DNA from: Epiperipatus broadwayi
Taxonomy: Eukaryota; Onychophora; Udeonychophora; Euonychophora; Peripatidae
Direction: 5' to 3'
DNA: 64,000 nucleotides
Assembly (NCBI GenBank): GCA_028023455.1
Contig: JAQFVV010012423.1
Coordinates: 6,118,269-6,182,268, forward strand
A program made the translations under genes and the position numbers. Positions 58,479-64,000 of this stretch are shown here, one piece after another; within the stretch, counting starts at the first letter, position 1; the number at the start of each line of letters is the position of its first letter. The notes under the pieces are model-generated. The model saw only the letters and a list, made by a program, of their open reading frames with translations, was not told the DNA's origin and searched no databases.

Positions 58479-61219
58479 GCTTTTTTATTAATGATTAAGA
58501 TTTTCCAAAAAGATTAGGGTTTAATAAATTCTTCTTTGGATGATATTATTAAATAAAGATTAGCTTTAAAATTTATGAAATATTTGTTAAAAATCATAAA
58601 ACATTCTCATATTACTTTGACAATTTGTAATTGCATTTGAGCCTCTATATCAATTCTAAGTTTTATTTTTAAACCATTGTTAAAAAATAATAATTTTAAA
58701 TTTCCAAATGTTTTTGGCACAATATATGTGTTTCTTTATTATTTCCCAAAGAGTGTAAAGATAGCCAGTATTTAATAGTGATGATGATTTTATTGCATAA
58801 CAAAAAGATTTTCAGCCATTTGTGTCACATAGTATCACTTCAGTGCTTGTCATATTAAGTTTAAAACTATAACATGTTTCATTCTCACTCCCCTCTCTCC
58901 CCAAAAAATAACTGTTGTGGGATTCATTTACTAAAATCAAAAATATTATTGCTAACTCAATTTACTTTATATTAAAAATTGTTATGACAATAAAAATTAA
59001 CTTTATTTGATTTATTTTATTCTTGAGTTAAATAAAATTGATTTAAGATTAATTATAAACTTATTTATGTTTCCAATTTATTTTAAAATTATATGTAAAA
59101 ACATTTTTGTTTAATATTAATGCAACTTAAAACAATGGTGGTATGGTGACCTCAAAGTTAAGCATTATAGAATTATTTCGTAATTGACTAATGTAAATAG
59201 TATTTTTAGAAAAACTTATTTCAAATTAACTGGAAGGAATTCTCAAATACTCAGTCTGTCACTAGAATCTGTTCAATCTTAAAGGTTTCTAGATAAATGT
59301 CAAATGTACAGGTGAATCAAAAATTCTATCCTTGTTTAATCTCTACTGCTCACTTGTGAGAAGAGTGCTATGTTTAAACTTTAAGTTTTAATGTTCTGGA
59401 TTGATTTTTTTTTTTTATAAAACATTTATGTATAGCAATTATTTTATAAAATTGGATAAACATCTTGATAAGATTTTATTGAGAATATAGTATTCACTTT
59501 TCTATCTGTGTATAAAAATATAAAAAAAATTATTTTTTATAGTATAGATGGTAACAGTAGATAATGAAAATTGTATCTTTTCATACTTCTGAGACCACTC
59601 TTACTTACAAATGTAATTGGTTGATAAATTTAATTCATTAATAGTAAAATATCAAATAATATGGTAGCACCCTACTAAAATGTCGAGTTTGGGAAGTTCT
59701 ATCAAGTATTGGCCTATTCCTATGCTTAGTATAATACAGATTAAATATTCATTTTTTCAATGATTACTTTCCGATGCAAAAATTATTTATATTAAATGTT
59801 GATTGTTAATTTGATATTTTTAATATATATACAATACTCAAAATATTAAATAAATATATATCTAAATCATATTATTTTGCAACAATGGTAGGCAGAGAAA
59901 GTAACGTGTCACAAGGTAAAGACCTTTCCAACAACTCGTTGTAAAGAAAAAATATTAGACTAAATGTTGCTCAATAGACATGCTAATAAGCTGTTTATTA
60001 AGATTTGATAGTTTTTAACAGTTCGGTATTACCGCTTATCTAAAAATAATTAGACACCCATTTACTGACTAATAATGGGTAGTTAACTAGAATAATAGAC
60101 AATTCCATAAAATAAAAAAAAATCCTAAGTTTGACTAGAATTAAGTATCTATAAATTATTATCGCTGGACAAAAAAACATTTTAATTAAAAAATAAAAAT
60201 CCTTATTTGAAAAACAAAAATATTACCATTTCAATAAGATTTCAAAGTGATTTTTTAAATAATTATTTGCAATACTTACACAATAAAAGATTGATTTTTT
60301 AAAAATAATTTGTAAATATAAAGCAAAAAAAAACATAGATTTTATAATTGAGATTTAAATTCTAATTATGAAGTTTGTTTTCCTGATAAATAAATCCCAA
60401 CATATTTTTTTTTACTAATATAATTTTTATTAAATAATACCGCGAATTAAATCTTACGTTTATTGTATAATAAAAATAATAAGAAATAAAATGCACTAAA
60501 AACAAAAGCATTATTTTGTTTGTTTTCTTTAAAGCAGACTTTTTTTTTTTTAGCAACGTCTTATTAAATATTCAAAAATTTACTGCACGCATTGTAAACA
60601 ACTAAAAATAAAATCGTTAATAATATTTATTTCGTGTTACAACTCAGTTTTTTTTAAAAGGCAAAATTATATGGCTTTAAAATATTTCTGTATATGATAG
60701 AATCAACAAGGTAAATTAAATATCTATATATGGCAAATAAAACTATTCTTAAAAAGAATCCCATTTCATGGACAGATTTTTGCAGTAGGTCCTCCTAAAG
60801 AAACAACGAAGAATTAGTCTTTTCTAATTACCTGACAAAATTAATTATGAATTGTTTTTATCTGTGTTTTACCTGATAGCTGAAGATGTTGAATGGTTAG
60901 TAAGATTGTTAGGGAACCGTTTTATTCACTTGGCAATGACAATTGGTTTTCTAAAACTCGACGTAAAGCAGGTCAGTTGTATAAAACGCAAGGGATTATA
61001 ATAGTTTTCTATGGGTAAAACTTGACCTCATTCCTTTGGATAAATATTAACAAACAACTTAACCTAGTATATATAGTTTTTTTTTAAAAAACCCTAATGT
61101 CAATATTTGCATGCATAAACTATGCTCCTGTGTAATATGAGGGTATGTACTTAAAAATATGTAGATAATGCAACTTAAATCTATGTAAAAATAAAAAAAC
61201 ACTTAGCTTAAAGTTGTTG
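58479..61219. other. AT-rich DNA, no feature seen
   Basis: No coding similarity or RNA gene was found. The segment at 60149-60235 has a partner at the window end (see separate entry). Confidence 0.45.
60149..60235 (+). repeat. Direct repeat G, copy 1
   Basis: This segment runs from TAAATTATTATCG, through GGACAAAAAAACATTTTAAT and TTAAAAAATAA, to CAAAAATATTACCATTT. It matches 63912-64000 over about 87 bp. Confidence 0.75.
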
Positions 61220-61790
61220 TTTTTTCAATCCCTTCAGCACTCATCATCCAATTATCTGAATCATCATTGACTCATTGTAAGAGTCTTTCATTGTCTTTTA
61301 AAACCTCTGATGATCTTGTTTTTTTTTTTCAAGATGCACCAAATGTCGATGATAAAAGATCTCTAGTAAAAAGGTTCAGAATAAATGGTAGACTTACTTT
61401 TTTAATTTGCTTTTCATACATGTGTGTCATAAAATCTCATTCATTGACTTAAGGCATTTTTAGATTTGATGAAGCATACTAAGTTAGGTCAAATTTTTCA
61501 AAATGCAGTTCATGGCTCCTTTAGAGGCATTTTTCTTTTCTTTATTGTCTTCCTTTTCTCTATCCACTTGCATTAATTCCTCATTACTTAATTCTTTCAC
61601 ATGTGATTGCAAAAGTTTTTCAATGTCAACATCATCAATTTCTTATCAGCATCTATATTCAAAATGTTAACAAAATGTTGCATTAGTTGTTGAAATTGGT
61701 ATGTTTTGAACATTATGATGACTCTTTGATCCATAGGATGAATAAGTGATGTGATATTTGATGATGCGAATTACTGCTATGAAGTTGCTG
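61220..61790 (-). pseudogene. Tigger/pogo-like transposase C-terminal remnant
   Basis: The minus strand encodes FASSNITSLIHPMDQRVIIM followed by FKTYQFQQLMQHF (about 61780-61685). This is the end of the DDE domain of Tigger/pogo transposases, where the block usually reads LPPNTTSLIQPMDQGVI..FK. After a stop it continues EIDDVDIEKLLQSHVKEL then SNEELMQVDREKED (about 61645-61545), the usual acidic C-terminal segment. The rest to about 61220 is decayed. No catalytic part or TIR was found; this is a fragment. Confidence 0.82.
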
Positions 61791-61799
61791 TAAGCTTAA

Positions 61800-62520
61800 A
61801 AAAAAATTCAATATCAATAGAAAAAAATATTTGGGGTTATTCTGTAAATATATAGAAAAATGGACCAAGGAAAGGAGAATAAGCTTACAGTTAGCAATAT
61901 TTTGTGTTCTTTCACAAAATTGTTAGTCATTGTGTCTGCCAAAAAAGATCTCATACTAATATTTCATTAATTTTAAATTCATAGTTTGTATTATTTATGT
62001 GAAAATATTTAGAATTAAAAAAGCAATGATAGTAATACCTCATTAACTGTATTGTTGTGACCAAAAAAGATTTGTTATTTATAGCCAATTAATAGAAGTA
62101 CTCCATATGCAACCTAATTAACTTTAAAAAAGGAAAAATTCTGACATATTAAAAAAAATCTATCTAATGTTTACATATTGTAATAAATATTTAGTCTATG
62201 TAGATCCAAATAAACAGCCATTTATATACAAATATGCTTCCCATAGTTTTTTATGGGATGAGATATCATGTTTTATTAAGGTAGCCATTCTTGAAATGAC
62301 CTTGCAATTTTTTAAAATATAAACCATACACCAGTCAAAACATGTTGATCCATCTAACATGGGCTGGAACTGTTACACCAATCCCCACCGAGAACTACTT
62401 TTATATCCATTGCTTATGGTAAAATAACCATGATATGCAGTCTTACCATTGTAAAAATAGAAATATGGGTGATTTAAATAGAAATTAAAAGCATTAAACT
62501 TCATCAAATTATTTGTATTA
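61800..62520. other. AT-rich DNA, no feature seen
   Basis: No coding similarity, RNA gene or ordered repeat was recognised in this stretch. Confidence 0.45.
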
Positions 62521-62526
62521 CATTTT

Positions 62527-63290
62527 CAACTTATAAAAATTATTATTAAATGCATGAAATAATTTCCTGCCTTTTTTTATTGAAAATATTTGAATAGTTT
62601 TGATTTGACTGAAATTTATGATAAGTAGTTTTTGATTTGACTAATATTAGTATTCATAATGGATTTAATTTAAAATTATTGGCTGAATATTTTGCTAATA
62701 TATAACAATACACAATCTAAAATTAATTGTTAATAATATATGACAAACGTTAATTTTAGTTTTATGCTCAATAAAATTTGTAATTTGTTTATACTAAAAT
62801 TTTTTATGTTTGCAATAACATCACCATTGTTTTGTATACATCTGAAACAAATTATGAGATTATGATTTAAAATCTCAGAAGTAAATATTATTTTTTAACT
62901 TAGATTTAGTAATTTTTGATTATATAAAACAGATTATTAATTGCATAATTCATAAAATCATTTTCTGTTTTTTTTTTATTGAAAATACTATAGATTAATG
63001 ATAATAGCAGTTTTAATGTGTTAGTAAATTTTAATTCAAAATTAGTTGACTGAAAATTTTAGCTAATATAATACACAATTTAAAATAATTTATTAATAGT
63101 ATAGTATATGACCAAAACTTATTTTTAGTTTTATACTGAATGAAATTTGTATTTATTTTTTTGCCACTTTATATCTTCAATAATGCCTTTTTTTGCTTAG
63201 ATATTTCTAAAATAGATGACAATATTATGATTTAAAATATTTTACACTTATATTTAATGGCTTTGATTTAATGTATGAAATGTTTTTTTA
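62527..63290 (+). repeat. Diverged tandem duplication, period about 370-400 bp
   Basis: Blocks recur in order: TTTTTTATTGAAAATA (62573 and 62980), AAAATTA-TTG-CTGAA (near 62672 and 63040), ATACACAAT (62709 and 63072), TTTTAGTTTTATGCT/ATACT (62754 and 63124) and ATTATGATTTAAAAT (62860 and 63226). The copies are strongly diverged. No function was recognised. Confidence 0.5.
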
Positions 63291-63911
63291 TTTCTTAAAA
63301 TAACTTACAATTATGGTAACTAAATTTTACAATTATGATAATTTTTGCTGTCAGTAAAATATCATTAATACAAATTTTAATCCATAAAAGTGAGTGAGTC
63401 TACAGGTTTTAAGTTAATATACTCATTTAAAAATATATAATATTAATGCATTTGGTTATTGTACATTATCAAAATAGGTTTCAGATAACTTATATTGAAT
63501 GAAATACTTTCTTTTCTTTTTGTAGTTATTAAATTTAACTTAATGTAAATATGTCATTAATTAATGCATTGATTTGTTTTGTAAAGACACTGGATAAAAG
63601 TTAATATACTGTATATTAATTACATTTCAGTTTTATAATCAAAATATTATATAATATTGTATAATGTATTATGTTTAATGAATAAACTCTGTATTCTACC
63701 TTTTTAGCATGAATTTCATCATTTTCTTTCAGATGACATAATGTCACCATTTTATGACATCATCAATCTTAAAAGATGTTGCCATTTTCAAATGGCCATC
63801 AAAAATCTTTTTTTGCACTTGTTATAACAAATAATCATTGTGAGTACAAATTGATGATGATTGATATGATGGATTCTTGCATAAAGGTCCCACACTATGT
63901 AAGGTATGTGT

Positions 63912-64000
63912 ATATTTATAAATTATAATTTTTGGATAAAAAAACATGTTAATTAAAAAATAATTCTTATTTTAAAAACAAAAATATTACCATTTTAATA
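63912..64000 (+). repeat. Direct repeat G, copy 2 (cut by window end)
   Basis: This matches 60149-60235, and similarity runs to the last base, so the repeat may continue outside the window. Confidence 0.75.

Noticed and set aside
58880-58920. Polypurine tract on the minus strand (CCCCTCTCTCCCC)
   Set aside because: No LTR-like termini or repeat partner was found next to it, so it is not called as an element end.

Overview
The window is very AT-rich (roughly three quarters A+T by eye) and holds no recognisable host gene. Its coding capacity comes almost entirely from eukaryotic transposable elements in different states of decay: non-LTR retrotransposons of at least five families, a Penelope-like element, an hAT and a Tigger/pogo transposon, a piggyBac-like MITE, LTR-retrotransposon remnants and tRNA-derived SINEs. 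With long trinucleotide and TA microsatellites and many long inverted repeats, this points to an intergenic, repeat-dense part of an animal (probably invertebrate) nuclear genome. I cannot name the species.

Layout. 0-10 kb: mostly featureless AT-rich DNA with a foldback repeat (about 299-790), a decayed LINE (1950-2940), a sharply bounded G-rich island (4222-4720) and a SINE with a long AAT tail (6418-6661). 10-16.6 kb: a near-complete Buster-type hAT element with TIRs and 8-bp target duplication (10220-13045), a dispersed repeat (A1) carrying an inverted-repeat insertion with a well-formed hammerhead ribozyme (14219-14566), and a Jockey/CR1-like LINE copy with an internal deletion. 16.7-22.5 kb: a TG...CA LTR, gag-like remnants, a LINE 3' fragment between AGY-type microsatellites, and a second A copy. 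22.5-30.2 kb: an RTE element (minus strand), then two Penelope-like copies joined head to head as a palindrome of about 1.6-kb arms. 30-43 kb: paired dispersed repeats C and D, a piggyBac-like MITE, 417-bp hammerhead-bearing monomers in tandem and inverted order, a second RTE copy (plus strand), a foldback element and a second SINE. 44.8-51 kb: the second Jockey/CR1-like copy and an LTR retrotransposon on the minus strand. 52.5-58.5 kb: the best preserved element, a two-ORF LINE lying between AAT microsatellites. 58.5-64 kb: a Tigger/pogo remnant and low-complexity repeats.

Three themes deserve attention. (1) Self-cleaving RNA motifs: hammerhead-like cores occur in the Penelope-like element (two identical copies), in a foldback element at 14.3 kb (all core positions, GUC cleavage triplet, a long stem I) and in 417-bp monomers at 37.5-38.6 kb. 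All of these elements sit inside TA repeats and are arranged head to head. (2) The two-ORF LINE and two further LINE fragments are flanked on both sides by trinucleotide repeats, suggesting insertion into microsatellites; the ORF1 protein has an AT-hook-like segment as well as zinc knuckles. (3) The Penelope-like terminal region carries tRNA-like A and B boxes directly upstream of the ribozyme, in both copies.

All element calls rest on reading the sequence. No database search, folding program or alignment was run; repeat boundaries are good to a few bases where termini are visible and to tens of bases elsewhere.
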